NCBI RefSeq assembly: GCF_001039355.2
Contig: NW_019775386.1
Coordinates: 128,510-192,509, forward strand
Direction: 5' to 3'
Origin: Lingula anatina
Taxonomy: Eukaryota > Brachiopoda > Lingulata > Lingulida > Lingulidae
Length of the DNA: 64,000 nt
Shown here: positions 23,016 through 35,600 of the stretch, one piece after another
Position numbering within the stretch: the stretch's first letter is position 1
Layout: the number at the start of each line of letters is the position of its first letter
Made by a program: the position numbers and the translations under genes
The notes under the pieces: model-generated
Told to the model about the DNA's origin: nothing
The model's input: only the letters and a program-made list of their open reading frames with translations
Databases searched by the model: none

Positions 23016-25624
23016 CAAATATAAATCCATGTGTATGTTGTTGTTTGTTTAACTAGAAGGGATTTCGGCAGAAAAATTACGGTATACATCAAGTCCGGTT
23101 TACGTTTTTTTTAATCTGTAAACCTTTTCGTACTTTCTAACAGAAAAATTTTAAAACTTATCAGATTTTCTTTGTTAACTCCTGGATTTAGGTTCTATGA
23201 TGATGGCCTGTCTAGTTTTTATTTTCTTGTCGTCCCCTATATTACCCAATAGCACTGCTACTTGAGATGAAATGCCAATTAAAAAGAAATAGTAGAAAAC
23301 TGGATCTGTGGGAATATGAAGCTCACGGTGAACAACTTAATGAATTGTCCTACACAACCCCCACAAAAAAGGCACATGTACATACATAAGTGGAATAAAG
23401 TTTCGAACCGAACTTCAAGAATAACTTCGCGGTGGGCATGGTCAAACGTAAGAAAAATGACAAGGTGCGCTCAGCATATCATAAGTGTCAAGATCGAGTT
23501 GATGATGTCCATGTTGATGCCCCGTGCAGGCGTTTTGACACGTGTCAGATTGGTAGATTGGGGTAATTGTAACTAACGCCCTAAGATACAGATTGTTCGG
23601 TTATGTTTTGACTGAAAATAAGAAAGCCTTTTTTCCAAAAATTAAATGTATATATGCGACTGTCATGTTTAAAGCAAGTTGGGTTATTTAAGAAGAAATG
23701 TCGAAATGCGGCATCTCTCGCGCAGACGAAAATGAAACGAAAACTCGAAACAATTCTGAAAGGCCCGTTTTGTGCAGAAAGGAGGAATCAAAAACAGTCG
23801 ATCGTTCCACTGGCGTTTTGGTTTTGATATTCAATCTTAATTTTTTTTGCACAAGATATCTATACAGTAGATGAGGGGATTTTACTACAAAGTGTAGGGC
23901 ACAGGGTTGGAAAAATGCTTAATTTGTCTCGTTTCGCTCGTATACTTTGTTTTATGAAGGGCGGAGGGGGGATCGCGAACCACAGGAGTCTAGTGGTCGT
24001 GGTGGGGGGGGGGGAGTGCCAGCTGTGCCCTCCCCTGGATCCACCACTGCATTCGAACATTCCAGGGCGGTTGGTCAGCGGTTAACTAGAACCGCTTTAC
24101 AATCTGAATTTGCTCTCTTCGCGTGGTTATTAGATGTTTTACTCCAGGTTTTTGTCAAACATGGCGTGAACCACGATAACGCATTCCGAGATACAGGGAG
24201 ACGAGGGAACGTTTGTGCGTATTATCTATTGCTTTGAAATATACACATACAGGGCATGGCAGTTGTCAATACCGCCCACTCTGTGCCTAAAACTGGTCTG
24301 TTGTATGAATACACATACATCTGGCTCAGAGAATGCAATGCGGTGGATGGCAAATTTCGGGGAATGATAAATATATAACAATCATGAGAAATTTGTTTTA
24401 AAGCTTACCTCTTGCGATTTTGCCTATATTGATTTCGTACAAATTGACATTATGGCGTATCATTATACATTTGCCTCATTGAAGGCCTTTGCCAGATAAA
24501 GGGGCCAGAGATATGGATAGACAAATGCAACATCCATGAGGGCAGGCGGGGCGCTAATTGCCTTGATACCCGTTATAAATCTACACAAAAAGTCTCGAGA
24601 AAGAATGGAGGGATTACCCTTCGAAGATAGCACGATGGCTCCATAAAGATTGATTTAGAACCCGAAGAATGCCAGCGTCCAATGGGCTTAACGTTATCTC
24701 AATTTTTGAACAAATTTCTTCGCAATATGGGCCCGGCGTCTACCCGTTTCCCGGCACGAGGAGATTTGCCTCGCGTGGACCGCGTGCCGTCTATTATACG
24801 GGGCATGCAGCCCGGCTTAGGGAACAGGAGGTGCCAATGAATCAAATTTAATAAAGACATTATACTGAATTGAATTGCGAAAAGTCTAAGAAGACAAAAC
24901 ATTTCGGTTGGGATCTAATTTGAAGCAGACCCTGTTAGCATAAATGTCTTCGATGTAGGTTATTTAGGTTTGGGAGTGGTGTGGAGATTAAATTCTGTGC
25001 TTTTTTTCCCCTCACAAATCCATGGTTATAGATTTTTACCAATTCTCAATAGGCGGCAATATATTATACTAAATAAAGAATTGTTGCTACCTTTCGTGCA
25101 CTTGTTAACCTTTTATGATGTTTTTATCAAGGAGGTTTATGATACAACTCCTTGTTGCTATCAACAATAAATTCTGTAATACTTTTTCTATCATTTATCC
25201 AGAAAACCGACACCTTATCACTTATCTCTACTTAGTTCTGACTTCAATATTGCTTCTCCATATTTCCTCCCGCACAATAAATTTCATTTCAGATTAATCC
25301 TGGAATTAGTCTAGAGACATCATAGATAGCACAGGCCCGGGTACTGACTCCGAAAAAGGATAACAAAAACATTATAAAACGTATTGCCGTCTTCAGGAGC
25401 AATAATATGATAAACGCATTTCCTCTTCACATAACGACTTCCTGGTGATGTCATGGCAAAGAAAGAAACTTAATAAAAAAAGTAGAACAATTCATTAGAA
25501 ATTAAGGGATGGTAAGAGATTGGATGGCAGATTTTACCAAAGCGGGAAATGTTAACCTTGATTCCGCTTCCCTTGTTCACATTTATCTCAGCCTTGGTTT
25601 GGGGGCATTAACATCAAGTTAGAG

Positions 25625-25627
<3 letters not shown>
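23016..25627. other. HES downstream region, no gene
   Basis: A CSL-type TGTGGGAA at 23307-23314, the single hAT-like terminus near 24.0 kb and AT-rich DNA. No coding signal. Confidence 0.45.
24000..24049. mobile_element. Single hAT-like terminus
   Basis: A G-run followed by CCTGGATCCACCACTG (reverse complement CAGTGGTGGATCCAGG) resembles the termini at 1.6, 2.0 and 2.2 kb. I found no matching left end or duplicated CATTC upstream, so this is probably a truncated copy of unknown left limit. Confidence 0.4.
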
Positions 25628-25673
<46 letters not shown>

Positions 25674-25699
25674 AACAAACTCTTTTTTACTCTCCCCCT

Positions 25700-25740
<41 letters not shown>
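25628..25740. repeat. Two (CT)n tracts
   Basis: 25628-25670 and 25707-25740, separated by 36 mostly pyrimidine bases; 2.6 kb downstream of HES. Confidence 0.95.
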
Positions 25741-25743
<3 letters not shown>

Positions 25744-25779
25744 CACTTGTTTTCTAAATATCTGAAATATCTCGACACA

Positions 25780-26110
25780 CGGCTCTTCCACCTGTGGGTC
25801 GCTCTGGCCTGATTTCTATCCTCACCTTTTTACCTGATTACTTCTAAATATTCACGACTCAAATAGACCAAAAGTGACGACGGATTAGTAACAGGCAAAC
25901 AACAAAGGCAGGGTTCTCCGTCATTAAGAAACCCAACTGCCGCGGCGAGCTTTGCTTCTTGGCATTAATGCTTTCACGCGCACGTGCGAACTGTTTTAAG
26001 CAGATAATTACAGAGGGGTACTAATCACCTCCGCGTGGCGGTATTACCCCTCGTGTTTGCACCTTTTGTTTACGCGTGTTTGTCAACAAAGTTGTCAATA
26101 ATCTGCCAAA
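25780..26110. promoter_or_regulatory. Candidate enhancer block downstream of HES
   Basis: Moderately GC-rich DNA about 3 kb past HES. Recognisable motifs are GATTA and ATTAAT homeodomain cores, an E-box CACGTG (25981-25986), forkhead-type TTGTTTAC and TGTTTGTC sequences (26066-26095) and GATAATTAC. No coding signal. The call rests on motif density only. Confidence 0.3.
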
Positions 26111-27719
26111 TGAGTTTCTGCACGTGCAAAATCGCCATTGGCAACCGGTACGGTGCTTGCACCCAGGTGGGGTTGCGCTGGAAGCTTTCAGCGACTCGGC
26201 GTTCTTGGCTGGATGGATCTGGTAAAAATAGACGAGTTACGGACGGGAGTATTTCTTTGTTTTTTAACACCGGTTGATCCTTTTCAAACTAAATATTTAG
26301 AAAACAATGTTATTGACACCAAAGGCATGCGTATTCTTCAAATTTTTGATTTGGTTTTGAGTATTCCTCCATACTTAGTGGCATGGTAAATATAATAGAG
26401 ACGACAGTATAGACTTTTGCAATGTTGGTACATATCTGAAATCTACGACATGACCCCCCCCCCCCCCCCCAGTTGTTTAAGGGGATACCAACATAACATT
26501 GGCACAATGAACCAGAAAAATACAAACCAGAAATAGAAAACCCAAATTTGTTACATCAGCGATAAAACAATTAATTTCATTATTGGGTGTCGCTTTAATC
26601 CACAGACAGAAAGAACGTGTCGATGAAGGAAGGAATGACAACTTAAGTTCAAACTTTCCACAGCTTCTATGCCTAAAAAAAATACCCTTATTTATCAGGT
26701 TTAGGATTTCAAGGGATAATTCCGCCACTATTTAATTCTAAAAAAATCCCATTTTTGTTTGGTCTTATTTTGCTGATAATATTGCGGCCACCGGCATAAG
26801 TCGCACGGGAAAATGACACTACTATTTAATAATAAAAAAGTTCCATTTTTGGTTTGATTTCATTTTGTTGATAGTACTACGACCACCGGCGCTGTACCCG
26901 TATTAATCATCAAGAAGACACCTAAGGAACAGAGAGGAGAATATCCACAATTTGAAACCGTCAGTTGTTCAATGTTTACATCTAACATTTACTATCAAAT
27001 GCTTTAAGGTAATGCTACCGCCTAGTTACAATAAGTTAAAGAAGAAGTGGAAGCTTCCACAGTATTTGCTATAGACATGTCATAAAGGCAAATTTACTCT
27101 GCCACGGCGGGCATTGTACTTGGTTGGTAGAGGGGAGAGAGAGAAGGCGGGCAGGTTGCCAGTAGGCCATTGCTTTGCTCCGCTTCGCTTGGCGTATTTA
27201 CACACAAAAACGGCTTTTTTAGCTCCCACGGACGACTTGGGAGAGACAGCCATGAACGCCCGCATCGGTAGGCACGTTCTGCTCCCCGGGGAGTGACCCG
27301 TTGATGATGAGTTGGTGTTCATCAAAGGCAGCCGATGATCGTCTCTTTGATACACGTGAATGGTTTCGCTAGGTGTATCTTACAGACACTCTCAGTACAG
27401 TACAAAATTAAAATGTTCATATCTGGAAATCAAACCAAAAAAAAAAAAAGGAAGTGAACGAGATGACAGGACCTGCTTTTCAACCTATTACAGAAGTTTG
27501 AATCGCAGACCCGCTGCTAAACATAGATTTCATATAGAAAAAGAAAGAGGAAATGTGTGATAACGAAACTATAAAGCTTTGCTTGGTAACTGAGAGTCAA
27601 CAATCACAGTCTGATGAACGCATTAAACTGTCTCAAATGCAATTTATTTATGTAGATGTTTATGCCCATGTCACCGGGTTTGCGAGAACAGATTCTTACC
27701 CACTCTTACCCGTTCAAAG
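26111..27719. other. No gene seen
   Basis: Contains a diverged direct repeat (about 26731-26790 and 26815-26890, both with TTCCATTTTTG/CCCATTTTTG, TTTTGCTGATA/TTTTGTTGATA and GACCACCGGC/GGCCACCGGC). A GCCCGCAT at 27258-27265 matches the GCM consensus in isolation. Confidence 0.4.
26454..26470. repeat. Poly-C run, 17 bases
   Basis: Seventeen consecutive C; length uncertain as for other homopolymers here. Confidence 0.9.
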
Positions 27720-27761
27720 CATGGACCTAATGAGAGAAGGCCTTCTCTCATTAGGTCCATG
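27720..27761. repeat. 42-bp perfect palindrome without spacer
   Basis: Two 21-bp arms (starting CATGGACCTAATGAGAGAAG) are exact reverse complements and meet at AGGCCT with no loop. The direct repeat GTTCAAAG flanks it at 27712-27719 and 27761-27768, the second copy sharing its first base with the palindrome. It fits a template-switch product or a tiny insertion. Confidence 0.9.
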
Positions 27762-30700
27762 TTCAAAGTAAGGGCTTTGGCAATATTTGATAGTCAACAT
27801 CAAATCACTACATCAATATATCAATATTAAATGAACTATAACTTAAAATATTGCATCGCTTTTTTTTGCATATTTGTGAAATTGGGATCCAAATTCGTTC
27901 CCCATGCGGTCGTAAGTCCTGTGTAACAGCTTTACCATTAAAAACTCCAGTGTGAGTTGATCATCTCATCAAAATCATCAAGATTGACTGGTTTTTTATG
28001 CGAATATCAATTGTGTCCTTAACCCCAATACACATTTGGGTTCCTTATATCGTTATCATATTATTTGATCAATTTGATATTTTTACTGGGTACATATATG
28101 AAGTATTTTGGTGTTCCTGCATATTATAACCAGTGTCATCGAAACTCTCATTGACCCTTTGTTTTATGTTCTCGCCTCTAGAGGTGCGATTCAGGTCAAC
28201 ACTATGAGACACCGTTAAAGGACGTGACTCGGCGACAGAAAAAAAGACCAGTTTCTCAAATAGCCAGGAGAGATTGTTGTGCAAGCTGACGATAAAACAC
28301 ACAATATTTCTTCTGTCGGAAAAAGCGTGTATTATCAACTCAAAAGGCTGGACTGGGCGAGACAAAAGCCGAAGCGACAGAAAAGAAAACGCATTAAAGA
28401 CACGGAGAGAACAAAGATTTTCAGACCAGTCTGTCTAGGCAAACAGTCAAGTTCCGTAAAGATATATGCATGAAAAGGGCAGTGCGTGCTTTAACAAGGG
28501 CAAGTTGAACCGAAGGAAAAGCAGTTTTGTTTGAAAAGAAAAAAAGAAGAAAGAAGATTGGAATTCTGATTTGAGCCTCGGCACTTGCCTCCACACCAGC
28601 TTACTAGTTACTTATCACGGGGGATGGGGGGTGGGGGGTGGGGTGGGGGTAGGAGATAATCAGCATGGGTGGGGCCACCCCATCTCCCCACCCACCTCCC
28701 ATATACCCAAAGTGATGCTGACAAAGTGTGGAAACTTCAGAGAATTCAGAGTTCAGAGAGTTGTTTTTTTTTAATATATACTTCCACATTCCAATAAACA
28801 TGTTGGTCCCGTGAGAGAAATTAGGACCACTTTATTGGCTGATTTTTTCACGGATTGGAGTTTGGTCTTTAATCCCCACCCACCAGAAAAAAATCACTAA
28901 AATTAATGTCTGAACAGGTGGTTGTGTTAAATCTATGATATGGCGGGGTATCCTACCATATACCTCGAGATTTAACCAACGCGATCGGAGAGCTTCAATG
29001 TGAAATATCAGTGTGTATTTAACTCTCCGAGGAGGCTGGGAAAAGCTTTGATGAAAAATAACCGAAACTTCCGTTGTGAGTCCATTACCTCTCACATAAG
29101 GCTTATGGAAGTTAAGACTTTTCACACACAACATTAACGTAAGGAATAATCAAGGAGTGTATAAAAACACCAAACGAAAGTCCGAAAGTTAAACCGTAAG
29201 GCAATGAAAGTTAAGGAGCTCCACACACACCACCGTTAACGCACAAAGAGTCGTTTCCTCCACGAGGCGAATTTAGATAAATTCATTATTCTGATTTCTA
29301 AAGAAAGATTATTCCGTCCTAATATCTTGAATCTACATTCGTAAGACGAGGCTATACATTTCCCTTGTATCTTTATTTCCAAATGAATACATTAAGTGTA
29401 ACCAGAGTCGTGCGGGCAGTCCTTAGAGATGCCTGTTTTCATTTCTGTTTGATTTCTCTAGGATTTTGTATTAGCTCAAACGATGAGCGGTAAGTCTGCG
29501 CTCAAGTAGAGAATTAATTGCCAATTTGCCTGCCAGACTTAGACAGCGTTGTCACAAGTTGTAGTGTAAAGCTCGTCGATATATGATATGAATTTATGAT
29601 ATAAACGACACCTTGTCTAATGCTCATTTTTATGACAATGCATTAACTCGAAGTTGACAGTTCCTTAGGTTGGATGTTACCTCGTCGATAAAGAGATCCT
29701 TTATTGCGTAGATATTTAAAATCTGAATTTTGGAAGAATTTTACTGCATTAAGGGTTTGTTTTAAAGATGAAGCGACGCTCATAAGCACGTTTATGGTGT
29801 ATTACATTAGATTTATTTTCTTTTAAAGTGATTTGGCTTAATATTCTTATGGTATCTGAGCCACTTTGTAAACAATGAAGATAAAATACACTTGCTAAGA
29901 AAATATGCCTGGTGGCAAAAAAAGTAATGCTCTCAACGGTTGAAATGACGTTATCGCACGTGAAAAAATGATCTCACAAAATGATATATTTGCGGTACAT
30001 TATAAATTGCAGTGTGATGGGAAGTTGTTGACTCCCTCAGGGGCCCTCAGGAATACATCTTGAATAATATTTTGTCCTTCATCCTAATGATCTGTCTCTT
30101 TAAGTAGTCAAATGGAGTAAAGGGACTGAAAACCTGACTAGTCACAGTCATATAATAACCGAAGTATTTTATTTTCAAAACAGAATACCGCTGACTCACT
30201 CTGTGGGTATTTGGTGTTTTAAAAAATCTCCTGGTAGCTATTTTCATAACAATGGACACCTGGTGCTGGTCACATGAATTTTGAGTCATATATGATTTTT
30301 CTCTTCTGTTGTTCATTGATATTTAAATTTCTCCGCTTATCTTAGGCGGACCATGCTAAATTTAATCGGATAATGCATATCAATTTTTTTTCTCCTAGTG
30401 ATGATATAGAAATATATAAATAAACTGAAAAAAAGTACATTTTGAATACAGCCATGGAAGGGCACCTCGATTTTGTGGCCGTTTCCACTATTTTCTTTGC
30501 TGGCTCTGTCACGTCTCATGAGAAGCTGAACGAAAAAGTCTTCAAGTAGAGGTAGTCTGTGCATATACCGGGGTATTTAAAATAATTTCCCTCATCTCAT
30601 GAAATTTCTCTAAATTCCAAGAAATTCCAATACAGTTAATAGTTTTAGTCTCCTGCGGCTCCTGCGGCTCCGCAGAATGGCGTGGGATACAAGTCACCGT

Positions 30701-30849
30701 TACCGCTTCTCCTCCTAGACCGCAAGGACCTGTGTCCCCATCTCTTGAATTTAGGTCACATATAATCTCAGCTTGAACCCCCTGGTTTTTTGTCTCAGTC
30801 GGTGCATTGGCCTGGGCGTGACGCTTGTTGAAACGCACCCTTGTCAAAA
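27762..30849. other. No gene seen
   Basis: A G-rich tract (28618-28650) facing a C-rich tract (28675-28700) can form a hairpin or quadruplex. 29470-29540 contains an AGAATTAATTGCCAATTTGCC sort of homeodomain-rich stretch. No coding signal. Confidence 0.4.
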
Positions 30850-32643
30850 TTTTTGAAAATTCAATGCTTAATATCTCCCAAACCGAAGGAATTATGGGAA
30901 AAATTTCTACAGATGGCTGACCTTAAGTCATATGTGGAGATTTCAAATATGCCCCTGGATTTGACCTTTGATCTTTATTTCAAGGTCAAACGGGCCAAAA
31001 TTTTCTAAAAATGAGAATTTTTTGTGAAAAATATTTTATTTTTGCCAATTTTCAGAAACTACACAGATTTAACCAATATTATTATGGGCAGGTGTTAGCC
31101 CTAGGGTTATCTTTCATCTTCGTGAGTTTGCACGTGCATTTTCACGGGAATAGCAGCCGGTAGATGCTGAAACTGAAAACTCTCTCTAATTCTGGAACCG
31201 TTAATGCAAGAGACCTCTTGTTTTTTGCATTTTGTAGAGCTTGTCAAGTGCAACACTGAAAGTTGTTTCCGTTTTTTGTTTTCGATACGGCGTAGGCGTT
31301 GTACTATATCAAAAAGTTCAACATCCAATATTCAGTGGTGAAAATAAAATGTGAAATACTCCAAAATCAGCAGAGACATGCCCATAGTTACTATTGAACT
31401 TGAATAGGAAGTCATATACTGATAATCTATCTGTGACCTTGAAATTGACCTTTGACCTACTTTTCATGATGAACTGCCCTTTGCAAGTTTCCTGATCTTT
31501 ATATCTCCAAAACTGGCAAAGATACGCCATAATTACTATTGAATTTAAATAGGAGTCATATTCTGGCAATCTTACTGTGATCCTGAAATTGACCTTTGAC
31601 CTTATTTTTACCATGAACTGAACTTTGGAAATTTTCTTTCCCTTATATCTCGAAAACTGGCAGAGATACGCCCATAGTTACTATTGAACTTAAATAGGAA
31701 GACCTTGGACCTACTTTTTATGATGAACTGTACTGTGCATGTTTTCTGGCCTTTATATCTCCAAAATTGGCAAAATAAATATCCATAGTTAGTATTGAAC
31801 CTGAATAGGAAGTCATAAACTGACCTTGAAATTGACCTTTGATCTACTTTTTTTATCATGAACTGAACTCTGCATATTTTCTTGCCCCTCNATATCTCCA
31901 AAACTGGCAAAGATACGCCATAATTACTATTGAATTTAAATAGGAGTCATATTCTGGCAATCTTACTGTGATCCTGAAATTGACCTTTGACCTTATTTTT
32001 ACCATGAACTGAACTTTGGAAATTTTCTTTCCCTTATATCTCGAAAACTGGCAGAGATACGCCCATAGTTACTATTGAACTTAAATAGGAAGACCTTGGA
32101 CCTACTTTTTATGATGAACTGTACTGTGCATGTTTTCTGGCCTTTATATCTCCAAAATTGGCAAAATAAATATCCATAGTTAGTATTGAACCTGAATAGG
32201 AAGTCATAAACTGACCTTGAAATTGACCTTTGATCTACTTTTTTTATCATGAACTGAACTCTGCATATTTTCTTGCCCCTCTTATCTTCAAAACTAAGAG
32301 AGATATGCCCAGTGATGCCTCTAGGTTTTTTTCTTTTGTCAGCATATATGCAACACTGATAACACATTTCAAGGAAAACTAACAGGCCTATTGTGTAGAA
32401 AATCACAGGAGTGATCAATATTAGGAAAATACAGGTCAATTGGAAAAACCACTTGATTGGACCATTTTTACAGTTATGTTCTTTGTGCATTTTGAGGACT
32501 CTTGTTTTATTGCATTTTATAGAGCTTGTCAAGCACAAGACTGATAGTGGTGTCCCTTTTTTTTTTTTGGTTTTCCATCCGAATGCACTTACTCCAGCTG
32601 GTGGTACAATATCCGGAGGCGGTATCGCCTCTCTGAACCTCTA
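30850..32643. repeat. Diverged tandem repeat with nuclear-receptor-like half sites
   Basis: Units of roughly 120-160 bp share the order TATATCTCCAAAACTGGCA, CCATAGTTACTATTGAA, AATAGGAAGTCATA, TGACCTTGAAATTGACCTTTGACC, ATGATGAACTG. A related pair of longer segments (about 31205-31295 and 32495-32585; TGCATTTTRTAGAGCTTGTCAAG) flanks the array, so the whole may be one composite repeat. The stretch includes an assembly duplication at 31501-32281, so true unit number is lower than it looks. ORFs on the minus strand here are repeat translations. Confidence 0.7.
31501..32281. repeat. Identical 390-bp direct duplication across a single N
   Basis: 31501-31890 and 31892-32281 appear identical base for base and are separated only by the N at 31891. 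This is what an unmerged contig overlap gives, not a natural duplication. Confidence 0.9.
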
Positions 32644-35600
32644 GTTTTTATTTAGATCCAATGAAGGTAATTGGAGTTTTTGATATAAAAGTAATTGGTG
32701 ATTTTTGAAAGTTGTACTTGCTGATAGCCTTTATGTTTTAACGACAAGAAGTAATAGTTAATCACAATCAAAATCAATTTCAGGTTTTTATTTCCATGCT
32801 TTTCGATGCTTCAAAGACGGATTGAATAAAAGGAAAATCTTTCCTTCAGGCAAGAGTTTAGTCCGAAGAACGTCAAGCTATTTTTTCATAGTCTCACAAT
32901 ACAAACAATACCCCATTTTAAAATCTGTCTGAGATCTCGTCTTTTTACGAGTTCAATAAGAATGATTTCTTTTCAAATGTCAGTGCTCCTCGTATCAAGA
33001 AGGCTTATCCGCAAACGGTAGCTTTTGTCTGCGGTCGCTCTGAAATCGTGCGCTCACGCGCGTCTTAAACTCCTTCTCGAACCCTACCTGGGAAAATTTA
33101 CGTACTTGTACCCAAGCCGTAAACGTCTCTGTCTGATGTCGTGCAGTCGATCGTGTTTTTTTCCATCGTAAAGTGTAAATGTCGTAAAGATACGTGTGCG
33201 GAATATATAGCAAGGACTGCTTCATTTGATATGTGCATGAATTAATGCATTTACTTTGTATCAACGCGTACAGTATTGACATAAAACTGGTCATCATACA
33301 ATCATTAAGTAATGACTGTTAACACTAATAGCAAATATTTAATGGCAGGGGGAAGAAGCAAATATGTAATTTTACGTTTATGCATCACGGTTTCTCATTT
33401 CCATAGATAAGGTCAAGGACTTCACAAGTGCGGAGATGAGTGTTTCTCGGGGCAACTCGAAATGAAAACGAATTTGCCAACCCACTTAGGCGTGCCTACA
33501 TTTTTTGTTATGATACGCAGCTTTTTGATAGAAACTGCCTGTTATTCTCGTCGTAGAGATGTACACGCACTGTGTGATCGAACGAGCCTGGTTCGCACCT
33601 ATCCCGCTCTGAATGATCCAGTGTGAACACGGCCGGTGTCTCGCGGTTTGGGAGGAAATAGTTTCCCTGTGACTGTAGCTGTCGCGAGAGAACTGATATT
33701 GGTGGGAAAAACCCCGCGTGTCATGTCCAGGTTAACCTATTGCTAACCACATTGTCAACACAGATAAGTAGCAACATGATGAAAAATTACATCTCTTTGC
33801 TTTCTATTTTTAATATTGTGTATTGGATTGAGGTAGATTAGGGCCACATTCTCTTAAGCTTGAGTTATCATTCAACTAATTTTCCTTGAGTAAAAAATAT
33901 AGAAAATAATATAGAAATAATAATAAAAAAATATATATTTTTTTTACCCACGAATCATTGCTCAACTCGTTCCTGCACTTGAATTCGATGATTTGTGCCA
34001 TTTGATTAATAAAACAAACTTAGTTCTAAAAGAATCATGACTTACCTAGACCGCCATAAACCTCATGCAATTCAGAAAAAAATGTCGACGCCAGGTGATT
34101 TTCTTTAAGAGACTTTATCGTTTTTAAGACCATGGTTAGAAAAGATGAGCAGCTTTGCTGGATAGTTAGATATTAAAATATGACTTCAGGAAGTTTTCAA
34201 ACAAGTACAGCATACTTTTATACTTTGTTTCATAATGGGTATGAATTATTTTCAGAAACAAACGGGGTCAGCTACTTTCAGGGCCAGGTTGGTAGGGTTG
34301 ACGGCCGCTGGATGAACCCGCATTGCGCGTTTAAATAATGTGCTAAATAGTTCAGACGGTTCCCTTCTTTTCTTAAAATTTATATGTAAATCGATCAAAT
34401 TATGTGATATCGAATGTCCTTTTACGTGCATTTCATCAGGTGTGCGTCTGTCTTAGAGGTCATGTGTATACGAGTGGGTGTTTTCTTTGGTTGTGACTTT
34501 TGGTAATTTTCTAACTGTACTTAACACGCAATAGGTTGGCGGTAGCCATGCTCTTGTTAGACATTTTTGACTCAGCGTCTGGCTGGCGAAACTGCCATTA
34601 ATACCGACACCAGTTGCTCTTTTCATAGTAAGAACGTTCTACCTATGTCACTGCTAATCGACTGCTTTTTATTTATTTATAATCAACGTATATCTACATC
34701 TATTTTTCAGACTGGCACTTAAGGTATTCTCTCCGTTGACTTCCTCTTTTGAATATACTGGGTAAAGAAATAAGGAGTTTAAAAAAGGAAAGGCTTGTTC
34801 AGTGACTAAAATTATCCCTGTTACCAAAGAATTTTTTTTTATTTTAGTAGCAGAAAATCGACAGGAGAAAATAAACGATACACTCATAGACTTCTGTAAT
34901 ACAAGTACAGTACAAAACATAAAAAAATTCAGGACAAGGCTTTTTATGCGATGATTTAAAAATACTTTAGGCCCGTACAGATTGCTTCACGATTTCCTTT
35001 AAATTAAAAAAAGGAACGGACACAAAATCATGAAACATGACCGATGTTTAAAAAAATTATGTGCTGTCAAAAACGGAACTCCCCCTCTCTCTCTCTATTG
35101 TGGGCAACACTCAAGCTATTAGGAGTTGGCGGCGGATTTGAGCCACCTGACATAAAAAAAACTTTCACTATAGAATGCCTTAAAAAGGGGGGCAGTTGTT
35201 GACGGAAGCTAGGGGAAGACCGTGACCCGAAAAGATCCCATCCACTTTCCTACTACATCAAAGAGATAGTATCTCCACGAGGTCACCGCATCCTTTTCTA
35301 AGGACTGGTCCGTCGGTTGAACATGTCTAAATTACCCCACAATTTACAATAAAATGTGTTTTTGACGAAAGAATGAAGTTCTATACATTCCCGATAAAGA
35401 TCGAATGATTAGAACTAATTTAAAACGTATTTCAATGGAGGGGATCGTTTACACGGGAGAAACTGTAGTATAGCCATCGGGGCCATTAGAACGTGTAGTC
35501 GAGGCAAGTTTACAGTGCTTATTATAGGTCCGCTTTGAAAAGAAATAAACTCTCCGTAATATCACATTGTCTTTGAAGAGGAAGGGGGTTGTACATGGAT

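Noticed and set aside
31318-32538. Minus-strand ORFs of 98-179 codons with internally repeated peptides
   Set aside because: They are translations of the tandem repeat, partly doubled by the assembly duplication at 31891.
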